Shown here: positions 17,632-26,283 of the stretch, piece after piece
Layout: every line of letters starts with the position of its first letter
Numbering within the stretch: the first letter of the stretch is position 1
Assembly (NCBI RefSeq): GCF_000159355.1
Contig: NZ_GG670122.1
Span: forward strand, 1-64,000
Reading direction: 5' to 3'
Length of the DNA: 64,000 nucleotides
From: Lactobacillus johnsonii ATCC 33200
GTDB lineage: Bacteria > Bacillota > Bacilli > Lactobacillales > Lactobacillaceae
The notes under the pieces: model-generated
What the model was told of the DNA's origin: nothing
The model's input: the letters and a program-made list of their open reading frames with translations, nothing else
The model's database searches: none
Position numbers and translations under genes: made by a program

Positions 17632-19575
17632 ATGGATCACAAAAAAGTTGCTGAAACAGTTATTGAAGCTGTTGGTCGCGACAACTTAGTAGCCGCTGCT
17701 CACTGTGCTACGCGTCTACGTTTAGTCTTAAAAGACGATAGTAAAGTAAATATGAAAATGCTTGATAGCGATCCAGATATCAAGGGTACTTTTAAAACTA
17801 ACGGTCAGTTTCAAATTATTATTGGACCTGGGGATGTTAATAACGTCTACGATGAATTAATTAAAATGACAGGTCTATCAGAGCTTTCAACTGATGATTT
17901 GAAGAAGGTTGCTCAAAAGGATCAAAAGTTCAATCCAGTAATGGCCTTTATTAAGCTTTTATCTGATATCTTTGTTCCTATTATTCCAGCATTAGTAGCC
18001 GGTGGTTTATTAATGGCCTTGAACAACTTCTTAACTTCTCCAGGTTTATTTGGAGCTAAGTCAGTTGTTCAAATGGCACCTAGCGTTAAAGGATTATCTG
18101 AAATTATCCAGGTAATGTCCGCTGCTCCATTTATTTTCATGCCTATCTTAGTTGGTATGTCTGCTGCTAAACGTTTTGGAGCTAACCAATTCTTGGGTGC
18201 AACTATTGGTATGATCATGACCACTCCAGCTTTAGGTGGAGCGGGTAAATATTGGGATATCTTTGGTTTACACGTTTCTCAAACTAATTACCAATACCAA
18301 GTTATTCCAGTCCTAGTAGCAGTTTGGCTTTTAGCTTTCTTAGAAAAGAGATTCCACAAGTGGCTACCATCTGCAGTTGACTTTACTTTCACACCACTTC
18401 TTTCAATTATGATCACTGGTTTCTTAACTTTTACAATTATTGGACCAGTCTTTAAAGGTGTGTCAGATGCAATAACTACTGCGATTGTTTGGCTTTACAA
18501 TACTACTGGTGCCTTTGGTATGGGTATCTTTGGTTTATCTTACTCAGCTATTGTTACTACTGGTCTTCACCAAAGTTTCCCAGCAGTTGAAACTCAACTT
18601 TTAGCTGAATATGCACGTGGTCGTGGATCCGGTGACTTTATCTTTGTTACCGCATGTATGGCTAACGTTGCGCAAGGTGCTGCTACATTTGCTATTTACT
18701 TCTTAACTAAGAATGAAAAGGTTAAGGGCTTAGCAAGTTCATCTGGTGTTTCTGCATTACTTGGTATTACCGAGCCAGCTTTGTTTGGTGTTAACTTGAA
18801 GTACAAGTTTCCATTCTTCTGTGCTTTAATTGGTGCAGGTGTTGGTGCTGCTTTTGCCGGCTTAATGCATGTTACTGCCGCTGCTCTTGGCTCAGCTGGT
18901 TTTCTTGGATTCTTATCAATGGTTCCAAAGAGCATCCCAATGTGGGCACTTTCTGTAGCAATTAGTTTCATTGTTGCCTTTGGTTTAACCTTTGTATATG
19001 GTAAACGTCACTTTAAGGAAGACGTAGTAGAAGAATCCGGTACTGTTGAATCTGCTGGTGATCAAGTAGCACAACAAGAAAAAGCTGAACAAATTATCAA
19101 AGAAGATAAAGAATTACATGATGAAGTAATTGCCGCTCCTGTTTCAGGTAAGGCAGAAAGCTTGAAAGATGTAAATGACCCAGTCTTCTCTACTGAAGCA
19201 ATGGGTAAGGGTGCTGCAATGGTACCAAGTGAAGGTACTATCTACTCCCCAGTAACTGGTGAAATTACAGTTGCTTATGAAACTAAGCATGCTTATGGAA
19301 TTAAATCAGACGAAGGTGCAGAAGTTCTAATTCATATTGGTATTGATACTGTTAACATGAAGGGTGAAGGATTTACTACTGATGTAAAACAAGGCCAACA
19401 TGTTGAAAAAGGTGAAAAGCTTGGAACAGTTGATTTAGATGCTGTGAAGAAAGCAGGATACGATACAACTGTCATGACTGTAATTACTAACACTACTAGC
19501 TATGCAAATGTTCAACGTATTGATGGCGTAGAAAAGAAGCATGGTGACGACTTAATCGCAGTTACTAAGAGATAA
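17632..19575 (+). CDS. scrA: Sucrose-specific PTS EIIBCA
   Basis: Membrane sucrose PTS permease of 647 residues in order EIIB-EIIC-EIIA. EIIB contains the phosphorylated Cys25 in [15 protein letters not shown] helices span about 100-470, with the conserved [18 protein letters not shown] segment. The EIIA domain begins at about 515, with the active His568 in [17 protein letters not shown] placed the start at 17632, directly after AAGGAGGAG; an in-frame ATG 63 bp upstream lies before the ribosome site and inside the promoter. It imports sucrose as sucrose-6-phosphate for ScrB. It is transcribed divergently from scrBR. Confidence 0.95.
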   Translation: MDHKKVAETVIEAVGRDNLVAAAHCATRLRLVLKDDSKVNMKMLDSDPDIKGTFKTNGQFQIIIGPGDVNNVYDELIKMTGLSELSTDDLKKVAQKDQKFNPVMAFIKLLSDIFVPIIPALVAGGLLMALNNFLTSPGLFGAKSVVQMAPSVKGLSEIIQVMSAAPFIFMPILVGMSAAKRFGANQFLGATIGMIMTTPALGGAGKYWDIFGLHVSQTNYQYQVIPVLVAVWLLAFLEKRFHKWLPSAVDFTFTPLLSIMITGFLTFTIIGPVFKGVSDAITTAIVWLYNTTGAFGMGIFGLSYSAIVTTGLHQSFPAVETQLLAEYARGRGSGDFIFVTACMANVAQGAATFAIYFLTKNEKVKGLASSSGVSALLGITEPALFGVNLKYKFPFFCALIGAGVGAAFAGLMHVTAAALGSAGFLGFLSMVPKSIPMWALSVAISFIVAFGLTFVYGKRHFKEDVVEESGTVESAGDQVAQQEKAEQIIKEDKELHDEVIAAPVSGKAESLKDVNDPVFSTEAMGKGAAMVPSEGTIYSPVTGEITVAYETKHAYGIKSDEGAEVLIHIGIDTVNMKGEGFTTDVKQGQHVEKGEKLGTVDLDAVKKAGYDTTVMTVITNTTSYANVQRIDGVEKKHGDDLIAVTKR

Positions 19576-19593
19576 ATTTTATTAATAAAATGA

Positions 19594-19634
19594 AATAAGC
19601 TCATTTCCGTTTTAGGGGATGAGCTTATTTTTGT
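19594..19634 (+). terminator. Terminator after scrA
   Basis: The 11-bp stem AATAAGCTCAT / ATGAGCTTATT with a 14-nt loop is followed by a T-run. Confidence 0.9.
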
Positions 19635-19691
19635 GAGTAAGATAGAATATAGATATAAGATTAATTAAATTAACAGAAAGGTTCAAAAATT

Positions 19692-20198
19692 GTGACTAAT
19701 CTTCACGTAATTCAAGCAGATATCACCAAATTAAAAGTCGACGCAATTGTTAACGCCGCTAATCGTACCCTTTTAGGCGGCGGAGGGGTAGACGGTGCTA
19801 TTCACCGGGCTGCTGGCCCAGAATTACTAGCAGAGTGTCGAACGCTCAAGGGATGCGACACTGGGGAAGCCAAGATAACTAAAGGCTACAATGTACCAGC
19901 TAAATATGTTATTCACACTGTAGGACCAGTTTATAATCCTAATTTTGCTCAAAAAGATGCAGAACTTTTAGCAAATTGTTACCGCAATAGTCTCAATCTG
20001 GCTAAAAAGTATAATTTACATTCAATTGCTTTTTCTTGTATTTCAACTGGTGTATATGGCTATCCAAAAGAAGAAGCTGCCAAAATAGCTGTTGAAACTA
20101 CAAGAAGCTGGCTTAAACAACAAAAATTTAATATTAAGGTCTACTTTTGTGTATTTGATTCAGAAAATAAAGCCATATATAATAAATTAACGTCTTAA
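19692..20198 (+). CDS. Macrodomain (ADP-ribose/O-acetyl-ADP-ribose deacetylase-type) protein
   Basis: Stand-alone macrodomain of 168 residues in the YmdB/MacroD-like group. The ligand loops are visible: [26 protein letters not shown] (catalytic loop, about 17-42) and [11 protein letters not shown] (phosphate-binding loop, about 116-126). Such enzymes hydrolyse O-acetyl-ADP-ribose or remove ADP-ribose from targets. Translation begins with GTG after AGAAAGG. It lies 19 bp upstream of an ABC exporter gene, with which it probably forms an operon; no functional link between the two is known to me. Confidence 0.9.
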   Translation: MTNLHVIQADITKLKVDAIVNAANRTLLGGGGVDGAIHRAAGPELLAECRTLKGCDTGEAKITKGYNVPAKYVIHTVGPVYNPNFAQKDAELLANCYRNSLNLAKKYNLHSIAFSCISTGVYGYPKEEAAKIAVETTRSWLKQQKFNIKVYFCVFDSENKAIYNKLTS

Positions 20199-20217
20199 CT
20201 AAAGTGAGGAGTTTTAG

Positions 20218-21828
20218 ATGAGTTTAAAATATGCAAAACGAAGTCAGGTGATTTGGTTTGCTATCTTAGCTGCAATTAAGGCTTGTAATATCTTATTTGT
20301 GGCTTATATGATCAAGATTATGCTGAATGTGGCATCATCGCATTCAAAGGATGTAATGCACTTGGTGCGTTTAGCAGCTTTAACGGCTTTAGGGCAGCTA
20401 TGCTTCATGATGAGTAATTTCATCTATGAGCGTGTAAAAATGGGGATCATTCGTGATGTTAATATGGTTTTCAAGCAGGCTAATTTACAATATTTGGTTG
20501 ACCAAGGTGAACCAGATATAAAAAATGGTTTGTCACTTATGACTAATGATTTGAAACAAATTGAAACAAATCGAATTACAGCTCAACTTGATATGATTTA
20601 TCAAGGTCTAACTTTTATTGGATCATTAGCTTTTGCCTTATATAATTCCTGGCAAATGACTATTATTTTTGTAGTTGCGATGGCGGCTCCAGCTGTTGTA
20701 CAAATCTTTACTAGTAGAATTATTACCAAAAAATCTAAAATTTGGGCTAAAACAAATGCTAATTATACTCAGAATGTTTCTGATTCATTAAATGGGGCTC
20801 AATCAGCTAAACTCTATAATGTTAGAGATAATATTGTCGTAAGAGCAACAAAATCAGCTCAAAATATGGAAAATGCTCTGCGAAATATGAACTTAACTCA
20901 AGCTTGGGCCTTAGAATTAATTTATTCTGCTGCTGAATTATTCTGTTTCATTATTCCATGTACGATTGGTGGCATAATGATGATGCAGGGAAGCTTAAGT
21001 GTTGGTACCTTATTTATGATGGTAGATTTGGCAATGAACTTTATTACGCCAGTCGTAACCTTGTTTAATGAATTTAATCAAGTTAAATCAACTGTTCCAA
21101 TGTGGAAGAAAACACAAAAAGCCCTTAATTATGAAATAAAAGAAAATTCAGAGAAAGCCAAGAAGTTTGAAGGACTATATGTAAAAAATCTTTCGTATCA
21201 AACTAAGTCAGATAAGCATACAATTTTTACAGATGTTAATTTACAAGTTAAACCTGGAAAAAAGATTCTGCTCATGGCCCCAAGTGGTTGGGGCAAAACC
21301 ACTTTGTTGCGCCTAATGCTTGGTTTAAAGAAGCCAGTAAAGGGTAAAATTTTGATTAACGGAAAGAATGTAACTGGGGACTGGGCAAAAGCTCATAATT
21401 ATTTCTCTTATGTTAATCAAAAACCTTTTATGTTCGATGATACGTTGCGGTTCAATATTACCTTAGGTAGAAAGGTTAGCGACGAAAAATTAAAGGAAGT
21501 TATTCATCTAGCTGGTTTAGATGAATTAGTCAAAAAAGAGGGACTTGATCATAAAGTTGGCGAAGCTGGCAATGGGTTATCAGGTGGACAAATCCAACGA
21601 ATTGAAATTGCTCGTGCCTTATTGTCAGGACGACCAATTTTATTAGCTGATGAAGCTACGAGTGCTCTAGATCCGAACTTGTCTCTAGCAATCCATGAAA
21701 CTCTTTTGAAAAATCCTGATGTTGCAGTAATTGAAGTTGCTCACAAAATTTCACCAAAAGAAAAAGCGATGTTTAATAAAATTGTTCACTTAGACATGAG
21801 TGAAGGAAGTAAAAACAAAAATAATTAA
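20218..21828 (+). CDS. ABC transporter, fused permease and ATPase
   Basis: Half-size ABC exporter of 536 residues. The N-terminal membrane domain (to about 320) has six helices, although the first is preceded by only a short tail. The ATPase domain has Walker A LLMAPSGWGKTTLLRL (the first Gly of the P-loop is replaced by Ala), signature LSGGQIQRIEIARALL, Walker B ILLADEATSALD with the catalytic Glu, and the switch His in VAHKI. It would act as a homodimer or with an unseen partner. It follows the macrodomain gene by 19 bp. The substrate is unknown; it resembles peptide or lantibiotic-type exporters without a C39 domain. Confidence 0.83.
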   Translation: MSLKYAKRSQVIWFAILAAIKACNILFVAYMIKIMLNVASSHSKDVMHLVRLAALTALGQLCFMMSNFIYERVKMGIIRDVNMVFKQANLQYLVDQGEPDIKNGLSLMTNDLKQIETNRITAQLDMIYQGLTFIGSLAFALYNSWQMTIIFVVAMAAPAVVQIFTSRIITKKSKIWAKTNANYTQNVSDSLNGAQSAKLYNVRDNIVVRATKSAQNMENALRNMNLTQAWALELIYSAAELFCFIIPCTIGGIMMMQGSLSVGTLFMMVDLAMNFITPVVTLFNEFNQVKSTVPMWKKTQKALNYEIKENSEKAKKFEGLYVKNLSYQTKSDKHTIFTDVNLQVKPGKKILLMAPSGWGKTTLLRLMLGLKKPVKGKILINGKNVTGDWAKAHNYFSYVNQKPFMFDDTLRFNITLGRKVSDEKLKEVIHLAGLDELVKKEGLDHKVGEAGNGLSGGQIQRIEIARALLSGRPILLADEATSALDPNLSLAIHETLLKNPDVAVIEVAHKISPKEKAMFNKIVHLDMSEGSKNKNN

Positions 21829-21870
21829 AAATAAGCTTGAGAAGTTTTATACCTCTCAAGCTTATTTCTT
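21828..21870. terminator. Bidirectional terminator
   Basis: A 13-bp stem (AATAAGCTTGAGA / TCTCAAGCTTATT) lies between the converging ABC transporter and amidotransferase-like genes. Confidence 0.9.
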
Positions 21871-22553
21871 TAGTTTAATTTTGCAAAAAAGTTAGTGAAG
21901 ATTTTTTCTTGCTTCGGATCGTTTAATAGCTTATCTGGTCGCCATTGAATACCTAACATTGTTTGATCAGTTGATTCGATAGCTTCAATAATACCATCAG
22001 GAGCAGTAGCAACAATATTAAAGTTGTTGGCAATCGTCTTAATAGCTTGATGATGATGGCTATTAACGTAGGGATGAGTTCCTACAGCTTTAGCAAGTTC
22101 ACTTTCATCAGTTACATTAACGTGGTGACTTTCTAAAGAGAGATCATTTGGTTGAATATGTTGAACACCTGCACCAGAATTTTGAGCATAAATATCTTGG
22201 AAAAGTGTACCGTTAAAAGCAACATTTAACATTTGCATTCCGCGGCCAATTCCTAAAATTGGTAAATTGGAATCATGGGCATTTTTGATTAAGTTTAGCT
22301 CAAATTGGTCTCGATGTGGATCAGTTTCTCTAAGCTCAGGAAGTGGCTCTTCATTATAAAAAATTGGTGTGATGTCAGGACCGTCGCTAAGAATCAGAGC
22401 ATCGAAGTTGATACTAGGCACTGGCATCGTCTTTAAGCTTACTGGAGCAAAGACAAGAGGAAGAAATCCTAGTTTTACAACAGTGTCAACAACACTTCGA
22501 TCAATAATTACCTCATTATTTTTAATACCTGCAGTAATACCGATAGTTTTCAT
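21870..22553 (-). CDS. Glutamine amidotransferase-like protein lacking catalytic residues
   Basis: Homologue of the C26 hydrolase at 6419-7144, 227 residues, with the same fold order (LILSDGPDITPIFYNEEP near 53-70, LGIGRGMQMLNVAFNGTLFQD near 100-120, SHHHQAI). The nucleophile Cys is Gly103 (GIGRG instead of GICRG) and the His-Glu pair is replaced by Arg205 and Asp207 (QWRPD instead of QWHPE). Both changes are plain in the DNA. It therefore cannot perform the usual thiol catalysis and may be a binding or regulatory pseudoenzyme. The start at 22553 follows AAAGGAGTG. It lies 22 bp after an MFS pump gene on the same strand. Confidence 0.85.
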   Translation of the reverse strand: MKTIGITAGIKNNEVIIDRSVVDTVVKLGFLPLVFAPVSLKTMPVPSINFDALILSDGPDITPIFYNEEPLPELRETDPHRDQFELNLIKNAHDSNLPILGIGRGMQMLNVAFNGTLFQDIYAQNSGAGVQHIQPNDLSLESHHVNVTDESELAKAVGTHPYVNSHHHQAIKTIANNFNIVATAPDGIIEAIESTDQTMLGIQWRPDKLLNDPKQEKIFTNFFAKLN

Positions 22554-22575
22554 AAAGAAACACTCCTTTAACAAG

Positions 22576-23790
22576 TTAGGCATTGCGAGATTGGGAAGAA
22601 AATTGCATGATTAAATAATTAATCAGTAAGGTAATCCCAGTTGCTGCAAATACCCATTCATAAGTAAACATACCAGAAATAGTTGAACCTAGTAAAGACC
22701 CCAATACTGCCCCAACTGCTTGGAAGGATTGATTGTAAGAAAAGACCCTACCAAATGCTTCTGGTGGAACATTCAAAGTAAGAATTGTTTGAGCAGCTGG
22801 AAGTAAGCCAGCACTGATAATTCCTAATAAGAAACGCCAGAAACCTAATGACCAGGCATTAGGAATAAAAGTCATTGGAATAAATAAAATAGTAGCAATT
22901 AATAATCCCCATCGCAAAACTTTTTCAGCACCAACACGATCCATTAAGTGACCAATATGTGATGCAGAGAGCATTGTACCAAGACCGGGTGTAGCCGCAA
23001 CAATCCCGGCGATTAGGGCAATATTATTACTGTGTGGCATTAAAGATTTAACATAAAGAGAGACAATGGGATCGATAGACATAGTTGAAGATTGAACAAT
23101 CATTGTAGTTACAAACATAATGATAATTAACTTAACATTAGGTAAGTCTTGCAGTATTTGTCCCATTGGTTTCATCTTTTCTCGGGAAACTGGTGTGAAG
23201 TCCTCTTTTACTAATAACCATGTTCCTAAGAAAGTTAGAAACATTAGTCCGCCAGTAATAAAGAAGGGAATGCGATAACCGAATGCGCTTGATAAAGCAC
23301 CACCAATTAGAGGCCCCACTAAGTTACCCGCAGTTCCTGCAGTCATCATTTGACTCATTACCCAGCCACTACGCTGATGCGGTGTCTCACCTGCCATGAG
23401 CGCCGTTGCGTTATTGATATAACCTGAAAATAAGCCTTGTAAGAAGCGCATACAGATAATGAAAAGAGCACTTTGAGCTAAGCCGGTAATAAAGATGGTT
23501 AAACTCATAACGCCAGCAGCACGCATGCACATTAATTTTCTACCTTTACGATCGGCTAAATTACCCCAGTAAGGGGAAATAATGGCCTGGGCAATAAAAG
23601 TCATGGCAAATGCTAACCCTGAGTAAAGGTTTAATTGTAGTTTATTATAATGACCTAGTTCAGCCATAAATAAAGAAATAAATGGCATTGTCATTGAATA
23701 ACCTAATCCTGTAATAAAACAGCCAAGCCACAGAGTATAAAAAGTTTTATGCCAACCATTTGGTAAAATGCTGGCTTGTGATTTATTCAC
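22576..23790 (-). CDS. MFS transporter (multidrug efflux type)
   Basis: Major facilitator protein of 404 residues with 12 helices. The loop 2-3 motif A is YWGNLADRKGRKLM (near residues 73-86), and motif C-like GNLVGPLIGGALSSAFGYRIPF occurs in helix 5, which marks drug:H+ antiporters. Helices 7-12 follow a central cytoplasmic loop with EKMKPM. It is the first gene of a two-gene leftward unit with the amidotransferase-like pseudoenzyme. Drug or metabolite specificity is not determinable. Confidence 0.87.
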   Translation of the reverse strand: MNKSQASILPNGWHKTFYTLWLGCFITGLGYSMTMPFISLFMAELGHYNKLQLNLYSGLAFAMTFIAQAIISPYWGNLADRKGRKLMCMRAAGVMSLTIFITGLAQSALFIICMRFLQGLFSGYINNATALMAGETPHQRSGWVMSQMMTAGTAGNLVGPLIGGALSSAFGYRIPFFITGGLMFLTFLGTWLLVKEDFTPVSREKMKPMGQILQDLPNVKLIIIMFVTTMIVQSSTMSIDPIVSLYVKSLMPHSNNIALIAGIVAATPGLGTMLSASHIGHLMDRVGAEKVLRWGLLIATILFIPMTFIPNAWSLGFWRFLLGIISAGLLPAAQTILTLNVPPEAFGRVFSYNQSFQAVGAVLGSLLGSTISGMFTYEWVFAATGITLLINYLIMQFSSQSRNA

Positions 23791-23957
23791 CTAGTCATCT
23801 CAATTCTAAATTACTTTTTAATTTATAATAGGATTATTTTAGCACAGTGTTTTAAAAGTAATTATTTTTAACTTGTTTAATTTTCTTAAAAAAGTAATGC
23901 GGATAGTCTTCTAACATGCTAATATTGATTAGCACAATAAGGTAAAGGTAGAGAATA

Positions 23958-24824
23958 GTGAATAAGATGGAAGATTCTAAAGATAAGAAAAAAGTTTTAA
24001 CTAGAGAAGAGTATCGAAAGCGACTAGCAAGCCATGGTAAAGTGAACGTTTGGGACTTGTTCTTAAACCGGCCATACATTTCAGTAGCTTTAATTGTGCT
24101 AGCAATTCTATTTATTATGACCAAGTGGTGGCTTGGTCTAGTAATTTTAATAATTGCTGCAATTGCTGGAGCATTTATCATTGTAAAAAGTAAAAACCCT
24201 GACAGAACTCTTAGTTTGGAATTTAAATTAGGTGGGAATAAGACACTTCATTTACTTAAAGCATTGCAGTTAGGAGCTTCAATGATCATGTTTTTGTCCA
24301 CTTATATGCGACAAGTTGTTACTATTAATTTTCAAACTACTGGCTCACAAGATATGTTAAAAATGCTCCAAGGTGCGGCTGCTAGCACCAATAATGTTTA
24401 TGCGGTTCAAGGAGCAAATGTAGTTGGATTACTTGATAGCTTATTAGGGGGGAGTTTATGGGGCACCTACCGCTATGCGACAAATAGTGGTCAATTTATG
24501 AATGATCCGACAGGTAGATGGATTATGATTTGGACTTTCCTTTTAATGGTAGCCCCTGCTATTTGTGTTTTGGCACAATTCTTTAGAGAACCGTATTCAC
24601 GTCGTGCTATGTTGGTGGGATCTGGTATTTCAACAGTGTTATTTGTTCTAACACCAACCTTAATTCATCAATGGGCATATCAATTTGCCATTAACCATCA
24701 AATTAATCCAGCACAGATCGGTCAAATGTTTAGTGTTGGCTATATGGCCTATTTTGGCATGGGATGTAGTATTCTAGTATTTGTAATTGCTATTATTCGC
24801 AGCATTAAACGAGATAAATTTTAA
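23958..24824 (+). CDS. Uncharacterised five-helix membrane protein
   Basis: I do not recognise a characterised family. The 288-residue product starts with a charged cytoplasmic tail (KDKKKVLTREEYRKRLASHGK) followed by two adjacent helices, a loop, a helix with an extracytoplasmic Asn/Gly/Ser-rich segment (about 115-175, including GLLDSLLGGSLWG), and three more helices. It ends in basic residues RSIKRDKF. A GTG start follows AAAGG; ATG at 23967 is an alternative. Similar Lactobacillus-restricted membrane proteins are annotated only as hypothetical. It is followed by its own terminator. Confidence 0.7.
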   Translation: MNKMEDSKDKKKVLTREEYRKRLASHGKVNVWDLFLNRPYISVALIVLAILFIMTKWWLGLVILIIAAIAGAFIIVKSKNPDRTLSLEFKLGGNKTLHLLKALQLGASMIMFLSTYMRQVVTINFQTTGSQDMLKMLQGAAASTNNVYAVQGANVVGLLDSLLGGSLWGTYRYATNSGQFMNDPTGRWIMIWTFLLMVAPAICVLAQFFREPYSRRAMLVGSGISTVLFVLTPTLIHQWAYQFAINHQINPAQIGQMFSVGYMAYFGMGCSILVFVIAIIRSIKRDKF

Positions 24825-24836
24825 TGAATGAAGATA

Positions 24837-24870
24837 AAATTGCTACTATAATTTAGGTAGCAATTTTTTA
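24837..24870 (+). terminator. Terminator after the membrane protein gene
   Basis: The stem AAATTGCTAC / GTAGCAATTT with an 8-10 nt loop is followed by a T-run, 13 bp after the stop codon and 15 bp before the aroD remnant. Confidence 0.85.
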
Positions 24871-24884
24871 TTTGGAGAAAAAAG

Positions 24885-25307
24885 ATGAGTTTTGATCGAA
24901 GAAAAGTAGAAATTAACAAGCAAATGATTTTAATGCCCATTAATACTGGTGTAAGTGAAAAAGATATTTTAAAGCAAGCAGAGGAAATAAAAAAACTACA
25001 GCCTGAGATGATGGAGTGGAGAATTGATTATTTTAAAGACGTAGTTTTGATGAATAGGTTACTTGAAGTTGCAGGAAAAGTGAAAAATGTGATGGGGACT
25101 ATTCCTATTTTAATTACATTTCGTAGCCAAAAATTCGGCGGCAAAACTGAATTAGATAGTGAAGATGCATATTTAAACCTAGTAAAAATTATAATTGATT
25201 TTAAATTGGGATATGCCGTTGATATCGAGCAAGGACATGTGTCGGATAGAGTAAAAGGGTTAATTAAAGATGCGAAATCTAAGGAAGTACAAGTGGTACT
25301 TTTTTAG
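24885..25307 (+). pseudogene. aroD: 3'-truncated type I 3-dehydroquinate dehydratase (aroD remnant)
   Basis: Only about 140 residues of a protein that is normally about 250 long. The first half of a type I dehydroquinase is clear: MILMPINTGVSEKDILKQA, then MEWRIDYF (the conserved EWRxD substrate contact), IPILITFRS (usual PLLFTFRT) and YAVDIE (usual VDIE). The protein stops after VQVVLF, exactly where the family continues to the catalytic His-Lys part. The active Schiff-base Lys and His are absent, so it cannot be active. Sequence after the stop shows no recognisable remainder, which points to a deletion. No other shikimate gene is in the window. Confidence 0.85.
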
Positions 25308-25316
25308 ATAAAAAAA

Positions 25317-25344
25317 ACTCTTTCGGAAAAGTGACCGAAAGAGT
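25317..25344 (-). terminator. Leftward-oriented terminator with no leftward gene
   Basis: The 10-bp stem ACTCTTTCGG / CCGAAAGAGT with an 8-nt loop has a run of seven A on its left, so the T-run exists only on the minus strand. No leftward gene lies to its right. It may be the leftover of a deleted gene next to the aroD break. Confidence 0.55.
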
Positions 25345-25372
25345 AAAGTTAAGGAAAGCTACAAAATGTTAT

Positions 25373-25387
25373 ATGAAAGCGCTTCAA
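25373..25387 (+). promoter_or_regulatory. cre-like site upstream of the HIT/GalT-like gene
   Basis: ATGAAAGCGCTTCAA matches WTGNAANCGNWNNCW with one mismatch. It lies 72 bp before the next gene (25459-26235), so CcpA control of that gene and the following regulator is possible. Confidence 0.5.
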
Positions 25388-25458
25388 TCGCCTTCATAGA
25401 TTATTATAGTAGAGTGTGAGCTGAAGTGCAAATATTTTTTCAGAGATGAGGAATAGAT

Positions 25459-26235
25459 TTGAATAACGATCCACTTATATTTGAATTTGCGATAGCTAAA
25501 GATAAACCATCTAGTTTTAATGGTAGTAAGGATATTACCTGTCCTTTTTGTGATGTGGAAAATTTAAGGGATATTTATCAAACCAATGGTCCAATGATCT
25601 GGCTGGCTAATCGTTTTCCAACTTTAAAAGATACAAAACAAACGGTATTAATTGAATCAGATGAACATCATGGGGATGTTGCTACATATTCACAAGAATA
25701 TAATCGCCGCTTAATGAAGTTTGCTCTTGAATGTTTCGACAAGATTAGGCAAAACAGAGAATTTAGATCAGTCCTTTGGTATAAAAATTTTGGACCTAAG
25801 TCTAATGGATCACTGTCTCATTCGCATATGCAAATTGTTGGTTTGTATAAAGAAGATGGCTATAAATATATTCATGAAAATAATTTTACTGGAATTACTG
25901 TTTTTAAGACAAATAATATGGAAGTTAATTTCGCGACACATCCAGTTCAAGGCTTTCAGGAATTAAATGTTAATTTAATAGATAAAAACGGCTTAAATCT
26001 TTGGGCGGATTGGATTCAATACGCTATCCGTTATACTTTAGAAGAGATGTATGGGGGAAAATGTGATTCATATAACCTGTTTTTCTATCCCAATAAAGGC
26101 GGAATTTGTTGTAAAATTATCCCACGTTTTTATGCGCCGCCTTATTTTGTAGGATATAAATTATCTGAGTGTAATGATAATAATACCTTGAGAAAAGAAG
26201 CGAAGAGATTATTAAATTTTGTACAAAAATCTTGA
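25459..26235 (+). CDS. HIT/GalT-superfamily protein (DUF4931-like)
   Basis: Soluble protein of 258 residues. The N-terminal CPFCDVENL (about 27-35) is a CxxC metal-binding element like that of galactose-1-phosphate uridylyltransferases. SHSHMQ in the middle (about 120-125) has the HxHxQ nucleotide-transfer motif in place of the GalT HPHxQ, preceded by an NFGPKSNGS loop typical of this superfamily. It thus may be a nucleotidyl transferase or hydrolase, but the substrate is unknown. The start is TTG, preceded by GAGG at 7 bp. It is 48 bp upstream of an RpiR-family regulator. Confidence 0.75.
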   Translation: MNNDPLIFEFAIAKDKPSSFNGSKDITCPFCDVENLRDIYQTNGPMIWLANRFPTLKDTKQTVLIESDEHHGDVATYSQEYNRRLMKFALECFDKIRQNREFRSVLWYKNFGPKSNGSLSHSHMQIVGLYKEDGYKYIHENNFTGITVFKTNNMEVNFATHPVQGFQELNVNLIDKNGLNLWADWIQYAIRYTLEEMYGGKCDSYNLFFYPNKGGICCKIIPRFYAPPYFVGYKLSECNDNNTLRKEAKRLLNFVQKS

Positions 26236-26283
26236 AATAATATTTCAGTACCTTAAAATGTTGAATAGAAATAGAGGTACGTT

